Source: Lumbricus terrestris (Eukaryota; Annelida; Clitellata; Crassiclitellata; Lumbricidae). Taken from it: DNA of 64,000 bases. The position numbers and the translations under genes were made by a program. The stretch is taken from contig OX457053.1 in NCBI GenBank assembly GCA_949752735.1, forward strand, positions 428,001-492,000, written 5' to 3'. The notes beneath the pieces are model-generated. The model made no database searches, was not told the origin of the DNA, and saw only the letters and a program-made list of their open reading frames with translations. Below are positions 34,814 through 46,967 of the stretch, piece by piece (the first letter of the stretch is position 1; every line of letters begins with the position of its first letter).

Positions 34814-37487
34814 TAGGGTGGTCCAAAAAAATAAAATTCAAGCTAGGTACCAAGGCGCCCTCTCAGTTTGTTAGACCTGTCAATAGTATTATTGAGACCA
34901 AATTTCAGCTTCCCAGTCCAAATGGAAGGCGGTGCTCAACGACATCGAAATATTACCATGTAGTTGTATTAGCAAGAAATCTTGATGCCTTTTAGCTTGA
35001 TCAAAGACCTCAACCCTTGTCATGTAGATGATCTTGAAATAGATTCTGTTGCACTATCATACTTATTACAGTCAGTGCTAGCTACTTAACAGCTGTTTAG
35101 CCATCAAGTGACAAGTGCATTTTGATAGCAATAGCATTCCAGGCATAGATGTAAAAAACGTTTTTTTCCGTTTTTTATTCTCTCCCAAAAAACGTCGTTT
35201 TTTTCGTTTTTTATTTTTCCCATCGTTTTTTATCGTTTTTTATTTGTTCTTTATCTTTATTTATTCACTTACTTTCGGTTATTATTTTCCTTAATTTTAA
35301 TTTTTCTCTGATATTCCTTATGTTTTCCGCCAACTCTCAAGAATTCAGCTAACTAAAGTCATTATTTCATCGTTTAACATCATAATTTAAGAGATAGCCT
35401 GCGTGTAGTAGGTTCCTAATGAATGTTTTCAAGGTTAAAATGCGGTTTTAGATGTAGCAAAATCAAATTATTTACCGTTTCCGTTTTTTATCGTTTTTTT
35501 GTCGTTTTTTTTTTTTTCGAAAAAAACGACGTTTTTTACCGTTTTTTATTCCGTTTCCATCGTTTTTTACATCTATGATTCCAGGTGATCTGATCATGAA
35601 GCATTGAGATTGTTGGTCACAATTACTGCAGCGCTTATGTGCGATCCTTTTGCCCTGCCATTTTCACGGAAAACCATTCATATGGAGTGCTTAAGAAGCC
35701 AAGATGGAGCATGCTGAAGCTGTAGGATCTGAATTTGTACCAAATTAACCACTTGCAGTACACTGGAAATGTTGACCGCCTGTGAGTGCTAGTTTCAGGT
35801 GATGGTGTCGCTAAACTCTTTGGTAGCCTATGCCCAAATGTCCCTCTATGACAGTATATAATTTAAATCCAAGGTCATTCATCATCTTCTAAAGTTATTG
35901 AGACTCGCTGATAATGGCTAAGACTTGATCTTTGACACAACACCGGACGTTTTAGGGAAGTGTACGTTTTTCGAGAAAACAGGATATGTAAAATGTTCCT
36001 GTGGTTGGCCTGCTGTCGTCATTGTGATGGAGTTGATTTAAGCCAAAATCTTCATCTTGTGTTATTGTCCATCTAATTGAAAATATAATCTAATCTTAAA
36101 GAGATTTAAAGCTGTGTGGGATGGTGTGACACGTGACAACATCCGAGTACTGGAAGTCGTATCCGCTACTGAAGCCTCCCATGAGAGAGCGATCAGTTTC
36201 ATCAAGTAGACTGCTAAACTTAAAGTCAATTTCAGAGACGACTACCAAGAAAGAAGTCATTGAGGTGTCAATGGTTGTCCTTCGAAGTCAGCCCTCACTA
36301 AGAAACTGGAGAGCCCAATTTACCATGCACGTTGAATGGCCAGGTTACTGCATATCATCAAAATAATTGTACGATTTAGCAATCAACGTGAAGTATTCAA
36401 TCTAAGGGAAAAGAAAAACTCAGATTCATCCTTTTGGGCAATTGGGTGCCCTCCTTCACTCAAAGGCATCCTCTTGCTGCTGAAACTCCTGGACAAGATC
36501 TGTCAATTTTGATTGATATAGGACTTTTGATTCAGTGACTGTTATTTGTAGGAGCTCAACGTTGCTGCCAAGAATGTTCTAGAAAATTATCAATACTTAG
36601 TGCCTTTCAGATGAGGCTGAATGTCTGACACTGTTATGCTGCCATCTGCCTGATATGGTTCAGATAAGGTGATGATTTTTTACGGAATGACTGCAAATCA
36701 TAGTGAAAAGATGTTGACGGTATAGTGCTGCCATACAGAAGGAGGGGGATTGCCTGAGCGAGTTTGCAACCCAGTGAACACTGACACTACTGCCACGCCT
36801 GAAATTTGGTGATTCCTTTTTATACTTACACCAGTGCAATAGCCTGACGATGATGATTATCAGCAGGGTAGAGGCTGAAGTCAGCAATTGAGAGTGGTAA
36901 ACGACATGGCTGAGAGAAGTGTGAAGTTGTTCGAGGAATTAAACTGACTCATCACTGATGAAGAAGAAATCAGTATTTTCTCCAAGTGGTTTAGGCAAAT
37001 AGAAAAGCTGTCCCCACTCAATCAACAAAGAAATATGCTGTTGACACTGTGCTTGCAAAGCATTCTACAGTGTAGACGTTATCATATGTTTGAAGTCATA
37101 AAACGAGAACAACAGACATTCGTGGATTTAACGATGCTTTTTGACATTTTTTTACATTGTCCATATTTAAAACCTACTGAAATTTTATATTTCAAGCTCA
37201 CCAATTGTTTAAGTGTCACACATATTGTCATGTTACAGTAATGTATCATCTATCTTGAAATAAAGCACAATTGTATTGGAATGCATGCTCAACACATTTA
37301 TTTCTACAATTAACGTCTTTTCATTGGCACATGCAAAGTAAGACAGTCGTTGAGCACCGCCTTCCAGTTGGAATAGGAAGCTGAAATTTTGTCTCAATAA
37401 TACTATTGATAAGTCTAACAAACTGGGAGGGCGCCCTGGTTTTTAGCTTGAACTTTATTTTTTACCATGTATCTGTGAACCACACTA
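34814..37487 (+). mobile_element. 2.67-kb decayed DNA transposon with 130-bp TIRs
   Basis: Flanked by an exact 8-bp repeat, ATATAGGC (34806-34813 and 37488-37495). Ends are TAGGGTGGT and TAGTGTGGT. Inverted repeats of about 130 bases share GTTCAAGCT-like, GGCGCCCT, CAGTTTGTTAGAC, CAATAGTATTATTGAGAC and GGAAGGCGGTGCTCAACGAC. The interior keeps broken coding blocks on the + strand (for example DGVTRDNIRVLEVVSATEAS near 36120 and VNDMAERSVKLFEELN near 36900) with many stops and frameshifts. The 8-bp duplication and the ERSVK-type block fit a hAT-like group, but the superfamily is not certain. It hosts the nested MITE at 35144. Confidence 0.85.
35144..35577. mobile_element. Nested 434-bp hAT MITE
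   Basis: Perfect 17-base inverted ends CATAGATGTAAAAAACG, with an exact 8-bp target duplication ATTCCAGG (35136-35143 and 35578-35585). Subterminal regions are rich in ACGTTTTTT and CCGTTTTTTAT motifs. It is inside the 2.67-kb transposon, so it arrived later. Confidence 0.92.
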
Positions 37488-37495
37488 ATATAGGC

Positions 37496-38460
37496 CTATG
37501 TATGTATAATTGTATATGCTCATTGCTCAAGTAGGCCTATATTTACGCATATGAAATCATTCATTGGTCAAAGTATTACAGTAGATTGCTGTTGTCCGTG
37601 GGTGAAGATAATCCGAGTTAGATGGTTTTGAAGAGCGAGACAGAGAGAGTTGGTTCTGTTGATAGATACATGCAATTATTTCAGTCGCTCATCCGACGCC
37701 TCTTCTCCTCTACCATCTCTCCTTCCCTCCTTCCATCTGTCCATTCTTCGCTATAATTTCCATCTGCTTGTCTGTCTCTGTGTCTGTCTGTCTACCACCT
37801 TCTCTCCTTCCAATCGCCTCTCATCTAAGTCGCTCATCATCTTTTATAGCTGCGTACGGATGGACGGATGGACGAACGGACGACTCTCTCTTACGTCAAC
37901 GCAGTTAATTCGTGTTAATCTACTTCACAGATTGTCAGTTGTCGCTCGAGTGCGCGAGACATTATTTATATCTACCTGTCAACTCTTAATGTCAGTAGAT
38001 GTTACCAAGCCACTGGCTTCCACGCCTCAAACAGCGTTCTCCTAGGTTCCTATTATTTTGGAAACCATAGACCCATAAGTTTGTGATTTCCCTCGAGGTG
38101 AAGGAGGATTTGAACTGTGTAGTTTCCTCATAGCAGTGGGTAACACATCAAAGCAGAAAATGCATTATAAACATCGAGATATATTATATTATATTATTAC
38201 ATCGATGGACTTGTTGCAGCTCAGGCAGGAGGTTGTCATGTCAGATGACGCAATTATCGTTTGTGAATAATCGTCAATTATTATTATTATCGTGAAATGT
38301 GGCTGCTGTTAAAATCGCAATTGAGTGAGAAATAATTCTACGCTGAACAGAGGCGTGCAGCGTCAGGTCAGCCACTAGCCATGCAGTGGCAATGTCTTCG
38401 GAGACGTCTTCATCTGTGATACTATACAACATCACACCGGCTTTAACCTGCGAGACCCTA
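37496..38460. other. Intergenic, nothing assigned
   Basis: Some CT-rich patches at 37690-37810. No coding or element evidence. Confidence 0.5.
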
Positions 38461-38583
38461 TGAACGTGGAAGAGGCACTCCCTCCGTCCCTGTCTCCCTC
38501 CGTCCCTAGCTCCCTCCGTCCCTAGCTCCCTCCGTCCCTCCCTCCGTCCCTCCCTCCGTCCCTCCCTCCGTTCCTCCCTCCCT
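38461..38583. repeat. CCCTCCGT minisatellite
   Basis: CCCTCCGTCCCTAGCT and CCCTCCGT units, about 12 copies. Confidence 0.9.
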
Positions 38584-38922
38584 CACATTTTGCAAAATAC
38601 AGCCGGTACAAAATTAATCAAATGACATTGTCACCTTTTGACCACGATGTCAATAAAAATTATTATTGGAGGAGATGTAATCATCAGATCTATTTGGTTA
38701 ACAGTAGTGTCTACTTTTGTTCCTCACACTCCTGTATATTGTTAACTGAAAACATTTGAAGAATGTTTCCCGTCATGATTTACGTATTGAATGCATGAAC
38801 AAACGTCGGTTTTTACGTCGCCTATAATATTATAACATGTAGTTCTTTGAATTTGTCGAGTTTGTATTTGAATTGCGTGTTGTAGGCAAGATATATAAGT
38901 AAGCAAGTAACGACTGCCTAAC

Positions 38923-39067
38923 CATAGGTGCAATCACGTCCTAAAAGTTGGAGGGACCAAATGAATAACGTCCTAAAAGTTGGGGGGACCATAATAATAA
39001 AGTTAGGGGGACCGCTCAAAAGTTGGGGGACGCGTCCCGTGGGTCCCATAGTGTGGTTGCGCCTATG
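38923..39067. mobile_element. 145-bp hAT-type MITE
   Basis: The ends CATAGGTGCAATCAC and (reversed) CATAGGCGCAACCAC are flanked by an exact 8-bp duplication TGCCTAAC (38915-38922 and 39068-39075). The inside has a repeated GTCCTAAAAGTTGGRGGGACC unit with further variants. Confidence 0.88.
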
Positions 39068-39075
39068 TGCCTAAC

Positions 39076-40281
39076 CGATGACAAACTGTTTTCATTGCAA
39101 ATTGAAACGGATTGACTGGATAAACAGTTGAAGACTTTCTCCGTTTAATCGTTCTAGCCTTGGAACTTTGGATTTTCTGGTGATGCATTAAAAATATTTT
39201 CCCGTAAAGGTAGGCTATTCGATCGTGGAAGGAATAATTCAGTTTTAGTCGACACATTCCGCCATCTGCTGGCAGTCCAGAAATGAGGTTTCTATAATTA
39301 CCTCGAGAGACTCTCTAGGCCCATGCAGCTCACTAAGCCTCGGATTGCTTATAGGTCAGGCGTATATATAAACCCACCAGAGCCACCAGAGGATGTCATG
39401 GCCGTCTGGTGTATATACGTCAAACAGAGCATATCTTAATCGTATAATTATTATACTGCAGGCAGTTCGTGCATTTGAATTCTGATTAAAGCCCCATGCT
39501 CTGCCATCCGCTTTCATCGAAGCATATTTTGTTTAAATGAATCGCTAATAGATGAAAATGAGATTGAAATAATTCTGTGAGAATCTATTCATGCAGTTAA
39601 AACGCCAGCATCATCCCAGTCGTCAGTGTTTAATCTGAACGTCTCGTGGGAGGGATTCGCCCCAGGAGTGGCATTTCCCCACCCCAGAAAAGTTCGAGAG
39701 GTATTTTTTTACATGTATATACATACCATGAGTCACAGAAAATTGACAAGTAAATTTTACCCTCCCCCCGCTAAAAATTCGAAAGCTCCTGTTTGCATTG
39801 TATATGATTTTTAATGTAAAATCCTACTAGATTAAACACTGCCCAGTCGTCGCAGTTATTATATACCTGAGGTGCTCAATAAACTGTAGTAGCGGCTGTT
39901 GTTGTCTGGGCCATGACCTAAAAACCGAGATACCATACCATGGCATGTCATGTTTAATTGAAGAATAAAGGAATGAACTTCTACTGTAACAGTAGCCTAT
40001 GTAATTGCAATAGAACAAGCGACCAGATAAAACGACTGTGGTATAATCGTATAAGGTCACTTCAACCTTAGAAAACTGTTCTTTACAAGATTTCCTTTGG
40101 CAGATGATTCTTTCTATAGTAAGCGAGTGTACGCCAACCACCCGCCCTTCCCTTCACACAAAATAATGGGGGAACCACATCCTCATAAAATGCCTCTCCT
40201 CCAACCAACACAAAGAGCGGCGTCATTTTCCCACCAGGCAGCGGATTATAATTATAACAACCTCTTGACTCAGATTCTAGC
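39076..40281. other. Intergenic, nothing assigned
   Basis: A patch at 39620-39690 (CAGTGTTTAATCTGAACGTC) resembles 52355-52420 inside a hAT element and may be a decayed hAT piece. Otherwise unassigned. Confidence 0.5.
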
Positions 40282-40345
40282 ATGGACATCATCATCATCA
40301 TTATCATCGTCATCGTCATCGTCATCGTCTTCGTCATCGTCATCG

Positions 40346-40420
<75 letters not shown>

Positions 40421-40430
40421 ACAGCATCAT
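40282..40430. repeat. (CAT)n microsatellite
   Basis: CAT and CGT triplets, near-perfect CAT from about 40345 to 40419. Confidence 0.97.
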
Positions 40431-40839
40431 CAACATCATCAGCAACAGCAACAGCCCATCTGCGCCGAGAGCGACCTAATTCACATTGAGATAACTGTTT
40501 GAGGAGCAAACAAATTTTTTAAAGCACTTCTACAGACAACCATCACATACATGTATTATCTTTTGCTGGGTCAAGTGAGATCGGTTTCCAAGTAAATCGA
40601 GTGAACATAGAGATAAGGAGATCTTGCTGCTGTTTTCTGCATTTTAGATGTGATCGTAATCGTAAACGTCAATCATTTCTGATGCGCTATTCTGAAGTTC
40701 ACGACCGCAACGCACCGCGCCATTCACGACGGCAGAAATCTAAGGACCGTAGGAAGTCGCTATTTCAATCGGAAAGGCGCGATAGAATTTCTGCATTATC
40801 ATCTCTTAAGGTGCGTGCTCAAGAGACTAGAGTAGAACG

Positions 40840-41114
40840 TATGTATGTATGTATGTATGTATGTATGTATGTATGTATGTATGTATGTATGTATGTATGT
40901 ATGTATGTATGTATGTATGTATGTATGTATGTATGTATGTATGTATGTATGTATGTATGTATGTATGTATGTATGTATGTATGTATGTATGTATGTATGT
41001 ATGTATGTATGTATGTATGTATGTATGTATGTATGTATGTATGTATGTATGTATGTATGTATGTATGTATGTATGTATGTATGTATGTATGTATGTATGT
41101 ATGTATGTATGTAT
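40840..41114. repeat. (ATGT)n microsatellite, about 68 units
   Basis: Perfect ATGT over about 275 bases. Its right end directly joins a reverse-oriented LINE/SINE tail at 41125. Confidence 0.98.
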
Positions 41115-41124
41115 TAATAGGCCT

Positions 41125-41180
41125 ATGGACATTTATATAGCGCCTAACATAGCCTCACTAAGGCGCTTGTAGTGTTTCTG
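41125..41180 (-). mobile_element. LINE/SINE 3' tail fragment
   Basis: On the - strand it reads AAGCGCCTTAGTGAGGCTAT then GGCGCTATATAAATGTCC, the same 3' end as the copies at 53661 and 62726, and then runs into ACAT repeats. Confidence 0.65.
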
Positions 41181-42558
41181 AAAGAGTGGTGTAAGCGTAC
41201 CGTACCTATAATAGTGGTACGCAAAAAACGCAAAACCTTGCGTTTCTTGTGAGCTAGTGACCTTCTTATTTTGATTAGCCATCAGATTGCGTCTGCAGGA
41301 AATTTATTTGCGATGTTTGTCAAAGTAATTAATTGCAACGAGACTTCGCCCTCGACTCCTGTTGCGTATGATCGGATTTGTCAGATCCACAAGACTGTTA
41401 CTATTCATGGTGTGTCAATATTGGATTTGACTTAGGCTATGCTTTGGGTTTAAAGCTTAGTTTTCTAGAATGTGCTTCACAAATGTAAATGTGCTCAACA
41501 ACAGACTTTGTATATCTGATGGTACAATAAAATAAAGCTTGAAAACCGCTGATCTGTAGCATTGGTTTCAGTCTGAAAAAGTTGTTGCGCCGTTGAAAAG
41601 TCAGTTGTTTGTCACTGATGCTGAAGTATGCAAAGGTCAACGAAACACACTGATCGTGTGATATTATTTCAGACACACAGCTCACCGATGGGTAACTTTC
41701 CTTCAGTGATTAAGCTTAGATAATTATAGGAGTGAGACATGGGGTAATATGCGTCACTCAGCAATAATGTCAGTATGCATGTGACTTTTAGAACCCTGAG
41801 TCAAAGCAGCCTGCAGCCTCGAGTTAAGATGAGCTAAAAATTAATGCAAATAATGTATGAACGTTGCAGTCGTAGCCTATACGTGATATAAAAAGGTCGT
41901 TTTAAAAACTGTAGTCGTATGAATGGAGTGTGACGCTAGAGTTCGAGAGATCAAAGAGGGAGAAGGACTTATGAAGGTAGACACCGCTACAAAGAGAGAA
42001 AGCAACGCAGGACAGTGATTAACATTTTTGTTGATAATTATTGAGAAAGGCAGCAGACAAATGGCCTGACAGTTACGTCTCTATTACTCTATTATAGAGG
42101 TAACCGAGTGAATAGCTTTAACCTCCGATTTGGTTCCATCCAGTCCAAGCAACCCTCCTGTAAATGCCAGACGGGGGCCGCCAGATGACGTGCCACTCAC
42201 TGTAAATTATTATTTTTATTATAATTATAGGTTCGGATGTAGATCCTGAGTGTGATTTTTTCCTTGACAGGTTCTAGTTCATGGCAGCCGTTGCTAGACT
42301 CTGTGATAAGTTGAAGGTCAACACGCACATGTAGATTAATTCACCTGACTGTATAAAAATGCCATCGACGTTGTTACGTCAGTCGATTCAAGCAACCGCT
42401 GAGTCTGTGGGACGCACAGGCGTGTATGTATGTGCGTGTGTGAATGTGATAGAAAGAGAGAACGTTGAAACAAGATAGGCCGGCAACCGCTACAAACATA
42501 TCAATTACTGCTCGACTAAACTTCGAACCAGTGACCGTTTAACTGGGTCCGTTTAGCC
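41181..42558. other. Upstream region of the first Fuseless gene
   Basis: Non-coding. No transposon ends recognised. Candidate regulatory sequence for the gene at 42883 but no motif can be assigned. Confidence 0.5.
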
Positions 42559-42566
42559 TATAAATA
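42559..42566 (+). promoter_or_regulatory. Candidate TATA box for the Fuseless gene
   Basis: TATAAATA 324 bases before the start codon. A TCAGT initiator-like motif at 42604 is somewhat too far (about 46 bases) for a textbook pair. Tentative. Confidence 0.35.
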
Positions 42567-42882
42567 CAGCGACCCGTCAAACGAAAACTCTCTCTGTCTC
42601 TTGTCAGTCCTTTAGGAAAAAACAGACCAGACCTAGACGCACATGCGCACTGCTGAAGACCTGCGTGTTCCGTTGTTATCACTTGAAATACGAATTACGA
42701 TGAAGCTGAGAATATAACCACCAATGAGTTGGCTTCGTTTAGACATTTCGTCGTTCGTACCATTTCAGACGCTCAGCTGCTGAATGTGAGTTGAGACTGG
42801 TAAACAGGAGATTGGCTTGGATTTTAAGAACAGTTGCCTGGAAAAGGATAATTCTGCATTTGTGGATGTAGCCGTTGAGTTT

Positions 42883-43425
42883 ATGATTCCGATGGGGTTA
42901 AGAGATGTGGCGAAGAAACTCTTATCGAAGAAATGGATCTGGCAGATGGTCGACTCCTGTCTGTGTCTGGTCGTCTTCTTCCCTTCGATGGTCTTCTACT
43001 GGCGAGGGATCTGGGATCTGTTCGGCGTTTACATCTTCCCCAATGACGCTCCCAAGTGTCACTGGGTGACGGCTGGCCTCGGTGCATGCTCAATCGTCGG
43101 CTATTATGCTCTGCCTCTGCTCAGTCGTCTGTTGGGTGGGGGTGCCGGTGGACCTCCGTCTAGGCGCCCAGTCTACATCATAGTCACACGACTTTACATG
43201 TATGCGTTCGGAGTGCTAGCGATGGCTTACTGGAGAGGAGTGTGGGGTCTGGCCGATTACTACCTGCTGCAGTTCGGATGGAAATCCGGTCTCATAGGAC
43301 TTGTCGTCTGTCATACCATCCTCCTCGTCCTTCGATCCACTCGAACTACCGTCTTTCCACCATTCCTCGTGACGCTCGATACTCGGAAAGACCTCCTGGA
43401 ACCTTCCACTTGCTTTCAAACGCAG
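42883..43425 (+). CDS. fusl: Fuseless-family membrane protein copy 1, exon 1
   Basis: Encodes residues 1-181 of a 433-residue protein. The start is the first in-frame ATG after a TGA at 42787. Four predicted membrane segments are present, grouped as two similar pairs: one around YWRGIWDLFGVYIFPND with the following GLGACSIVGYYALPLLSRLL, the other around AYWRGVWGLADYYL with LIGLVVCHTILLVL. The exon ends at CGCAG|GTCAGC after Gln181, phase 0, and joins exon 2 at 44301. The WRG-W and FPND motifs and eight-segment layout match the Fuseless family. In Drosophila, Fuseless acts presynaptically, where it is needed for calcium-channel localisation and transmitter release. That role is family knowledge; the sequence here shows only an intact multi-pass protein. 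Confidence 0.85.
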
Positions 43426-44300
43426 GTCAGCAGACAACACTCTTCTTCGTAGTCGTTCAATTATTGTGTCCTTCTCAATAACGCAAGCAATATTCGTATT
43501 CGTCAGTTTAACTGAAATAAATAATATTGCTAATCCTTGTGCAATAATCCTAGAATAATAATTCTTGTTGTTTTTGTTAATTTATTGCAATTAGAGACTC
43601 CAACAGCAGACTTCATAGGCAGATACGTGCATCCCATCAGTTAATTTGCTCATACATTTCAGTAAAAACTTTGTTAGTCAGCACTGCTGACTCAGCAGTG
43701 ATAATTGTATTCGTAATCTTGTGAATTCAAAGTGCTAATAATTAGTACTTTAGTACTTAGAGTCTATAATTATTATAGAATTATAGACTCTAAGTGTAAG
43801 ACAGTAGGATCTTCCCACGCGCTTAAATTGAATGGATTTGTCTAAAGAAAGTAAGAAACTATAAGTTTAGGAACAAAGTTCCGCTGCAAGAAAACCTTTT
43901 CTTTCAATCGCATTAAAAAAGGACCATTATTAGAGCGCTTAGTTTATAAAGTAACAACATCTTTCTTGTTCATGTGGCTATGTCAACTCATATAATTATC
44001 GTCATTAAAATGCCACGTTGGGTTCTGCTTTCTGGTGACTGAAACAAGACCTACATGTAGTTGAATGGGTTTTGTGAGTAGTATTGAATTTATTCATTTC
44101 TATGGCGAGTTGTCTAGTGTCTGAAAATTCTGAAAGTCCAAGACTCAGTTGTTCAACTACAGATCGTACTTCAAGTTGAACCTTCTGGCCAAAGATCCCA
44201 ACACACAAATCAGTTTCGTTTTATATTTCAAATGTTGGCGTATTTTAAATCGGGTTCGAACTTCTAACCTCTTCGTGATTGTTATAAATCGTTACTTCAG
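43426..44300 (+). other. Intron 1 of Fuseless copy 1
   Basis: 875 bases, phase 0, donor GTCAGC and acceptor GTTACTTCAG. AT-rich, no element recognised. The matching intron in copy 2 is 694 bases. Confidence 0.8.
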
Positions 44301-44834
44301 GTGAATTGGACTGAGCCAAAGAGTGTCGTCAAGTACACATTGGACAGTTTACTGACGCAATACGTCATCATGACTTCTGCAATCGTCTCGTGGAGAAGTT
44401 CTCTAAATCTTCTCGACATCTTCATGTTTCCCAACGATTGGTTTCTCTCGAATTGGTCTTGTTTCGTGGTCGGAGTGGCAGCGTCGGTCCTTCTCTTTGC
44501 CCTAGAGACTCCTCTCAACCAGCTGGCCAGCCACATCCAACGAACACAGAGCAATCGCCGCTGGCTGAGACTCATCTACGAGGATACTGTCTACTTCGTC
44601 GTATTCCTCGTGGAATCGATTATATGGAGAGGCGGATGGAATCTCAATGCCATGTTCATCATTTCAGATCAAAAGATCGGCGGGTGGGTGAACCATGCCA
44701 TTGGAACCGTCCTTCTCTTCTCTCTCCAGCTCTTCAGCTATGCTTCTTTCTGTGGATGCGGCCGGGATGGACAAGATGAACGCGCTGGAGATGCCATCTA
44801 CCCAACGAAATACCTGAGACACTTCCTGCCAACG
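44301..44834 (+). CDS. fusl: Fuseless-family membrane protein copy 1, exon 2
   Basis: Encodes residues 182-359, starting VNWTEPKSVVKYTLDSLL. It supplies membrane segments 5-8, again as two pairs: SWRSSLNLLDIFMFPND with FVVGVAASVLLFALETPL, and SIIWRGGWNLNAMFI with HAIGTVLLFSLQLFSYASF. The FPND after the first pair mirrors exon 1, so the two exons look like a duplicated module. The donor is CCAACG|GTATTC at 44834/44835, phase 0; it is not a strong consensus but keeps the frame into exon 3. About 75% identical by eye to exon 2 of copy 2. Confidence 0.85.
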
Positions 44835-45404
44835 GTATTCATCCATCTTTTATATAATTCTTAAGCTGTCTTTTGACTTTCTGAAGATGGAATTGTGAAC
44901 CTATATACGAGACTTGCATTCACAGTGCATGGTCATTACACTTTGATAATCATGTTGCCGTTTACGTATACGCCTAAATTTATCAAGTGTGATCAAGCTG
45001 ATCTGATTGAGTATACGACCTTGCTAAAGATAGTTTTAGAATTCATGTCGAACTTAATAAATTGGAATGCTGCTGTAATTCTTTTTATAAACAGATTTGT
45101 TTCATTGGAATGCTGCTGGAATTCTGTAAGGCTAATGATCGAAAGAATCAGACTCCAGCTTATAATGAAAATAATGGCGTAATAGACGGCGCTCTGTTCA
45201 TCTGCGAAGTTGTTATCTGAAGCACCACCGTGACCACTCGCATGCAGCATGACATATAAAAGACGCCATCTATAAACTGACACAGGAATCTAACCTGTCG
45301 CTTCTATAGATTCGAATGTGGATGATTTGATGATGTAGGGCATTGTAGGCGTCACTCCTTCAACTTAGCGTTGTAATCTAAAAATTACCGATATAATGTA
45401 TTGT

Positions 45405-45475
45405 ATATTGACATTTATATAGCGCATTACAATAACCTCACGAAGGCGCTTACTATAACCTCAAGAAGGCGCTTA
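45405..45475 (-). mobile_element. LINE/SINE 3' tail fragment
   Basis: ACATTTATATAGCGCATTAC then CCTCACGAAGGCGCTTA, matching on the - strand the shared 3' tail family, with one internal duplication of the AAGGCGCTTA part. Confidence 0.6.
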
Positions 45476-45523
45476 AATACGATGCGTATGAGTTCATGGT
45501 CATTAGAAAATAGCATAATAGAC

Positions 45524-46192
45524 CAGCGGGGTGGGCGCAGGGGTTCCGCGAACAGATGCTTAAATACTTTGTTACTATGAATGATGATAATAATTGGATA
45601 CGAAACAATTCAAAGTAGGCGAAAAACTAGCTAACTATTCTAATGAAGTCTACAGTAACTAACATCTTATTGACATAGACTCTAACGCAAATGAAACAGA
45701 ATTCCAATCATTCTTCACCGATCGTTGTCTGGAATGAGATCGTTAAAGAATCCCCCTCCCCCATTAACTGCAGTTAGCATTCATTGCCGTTTGCCATGTA
45801 AAAATTGTGAACAAAGGCAAAAATAAAAAAAATCGACGAAATGATATAGTTGACAATAAGAATCCAGTTTTCAAGGATCAAGCGACTCAAGCCAGTTATA
45901 GATAAAAATGCATGTGAAGAAATAAAAACTCTGTCTGCATTCTTATCTTTTTCATGTAGGAGTTCAGCAGACCGCAGTATTATTATGGTGATCAGCGAGT
46001 CGGGGTTTTCGTAAAGTGCGATTTAATTTGTCATATAAGAAAAATAAACTTTCAACAATAGTGCATGTTTATAGAAGGCCTACGCTTCTCAGGCGCTCTG
46101 CATGTTTTAATGCGCTTAGTTGAGACTAAGGTTACGCGAGAAAATATTAGGATCCGAAGGGTTCCGTGGCCCAAAAAGTTTGGGAAACGCTG
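45524..46192. mobile_element. Probable 669-bp hAT element
   Basis: The left end is CAGCGGGGTGG and the right end, reversed, is CAGCGTTTCCCAAACTTTTT followed by GGGCCACGGAACCC, a common hAT end. Flanks TAATAGAC (45516-45523) and GAATAGAC (46193-46200) match at 7 of 8 bases. The left end is decayed. No transposase. Confidence 0.55.
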
Positions 46193-46794
46193 GAATAGAC
46201 TAATGATTCTGTCGAAATTTTTTCTGGTTCTGAGAGCCAACTGAAAAAGTGACAGGACGATCCACTTAATGACTCGAGTTTATACATCGTTTTAGTCGCA
46301 TTAAGTGTTGCGAACGATTAGACCATAAATTAACACACGAAAGTAGATTTATCGTAGACAGACAGACAGAGACAAAAAATAATCTAGTTAAGAGATTTGT
46401 CATTTATGAGAATAAAAGACAGAAGTACGGAAATGTGAAACTATTTTCTGACCAATACATAAAATAAAAATCTGTTCTTGAGCTTAATGACGTCTAGTGG
46501 ACCACGATTCTTCTTCTTTGCACAATAATATTATTGATATATATATTTTAAAGAACTTTATATTATCTTCAACTGCTTGTTCTATTGCGTTGTTCAACTG
46601 CGCTTTGAACAAGATAAGCAAGCAAAAGACGGACGAACAACCGCGATAACGCACTTCACTTGGACCGTAATAATATCAATTTAGATTGCATACAATATAC
46701 ATGTATGCGTCGAGTAACGTAGGCCTACATCAGATCCAAAGCCAATTCATTTATTATTCTTTATAGGCAAATATAATGCAATGGACCCGGAGGC

Positions 46795-46856
46795 CGGATG
46801 CATGGTTTTCGCATGGGCTTCGCATGGTTTCCGCATGGGCTTCGCATGGGCCTGTT
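46795..46856. repeat. Short TTCGCATGGGC repeat
   Basis: Four imperfect units of CGCATGGGCTT / CGCATGGTTTC, followed by GGCCCTG. Confidence 0.75.
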
Positions 46857-46967
46857 TGGCCCTGTAGCAATGTCGCAAAAACTGCCTTTGCCCCTTTCGT
46901 TTCTACAGGCGCCGCCCGGCGAATACGTTTGTGTCATCAACCTGCAGTATAATTTTATGCTGTAGAG

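Noticed and set aside
40597..40842. Protein-coding start before the ATGT array (179-residue frame)
   Set aside because: Most of its length is the repeat; the first 80 residues have no recognisable domain or splice context.
44895..45182. 95-residue frame in the second Fuseless intron
   Set aside because: No similarity, no splice support, and it lies inside an intron between phase-matched exons.
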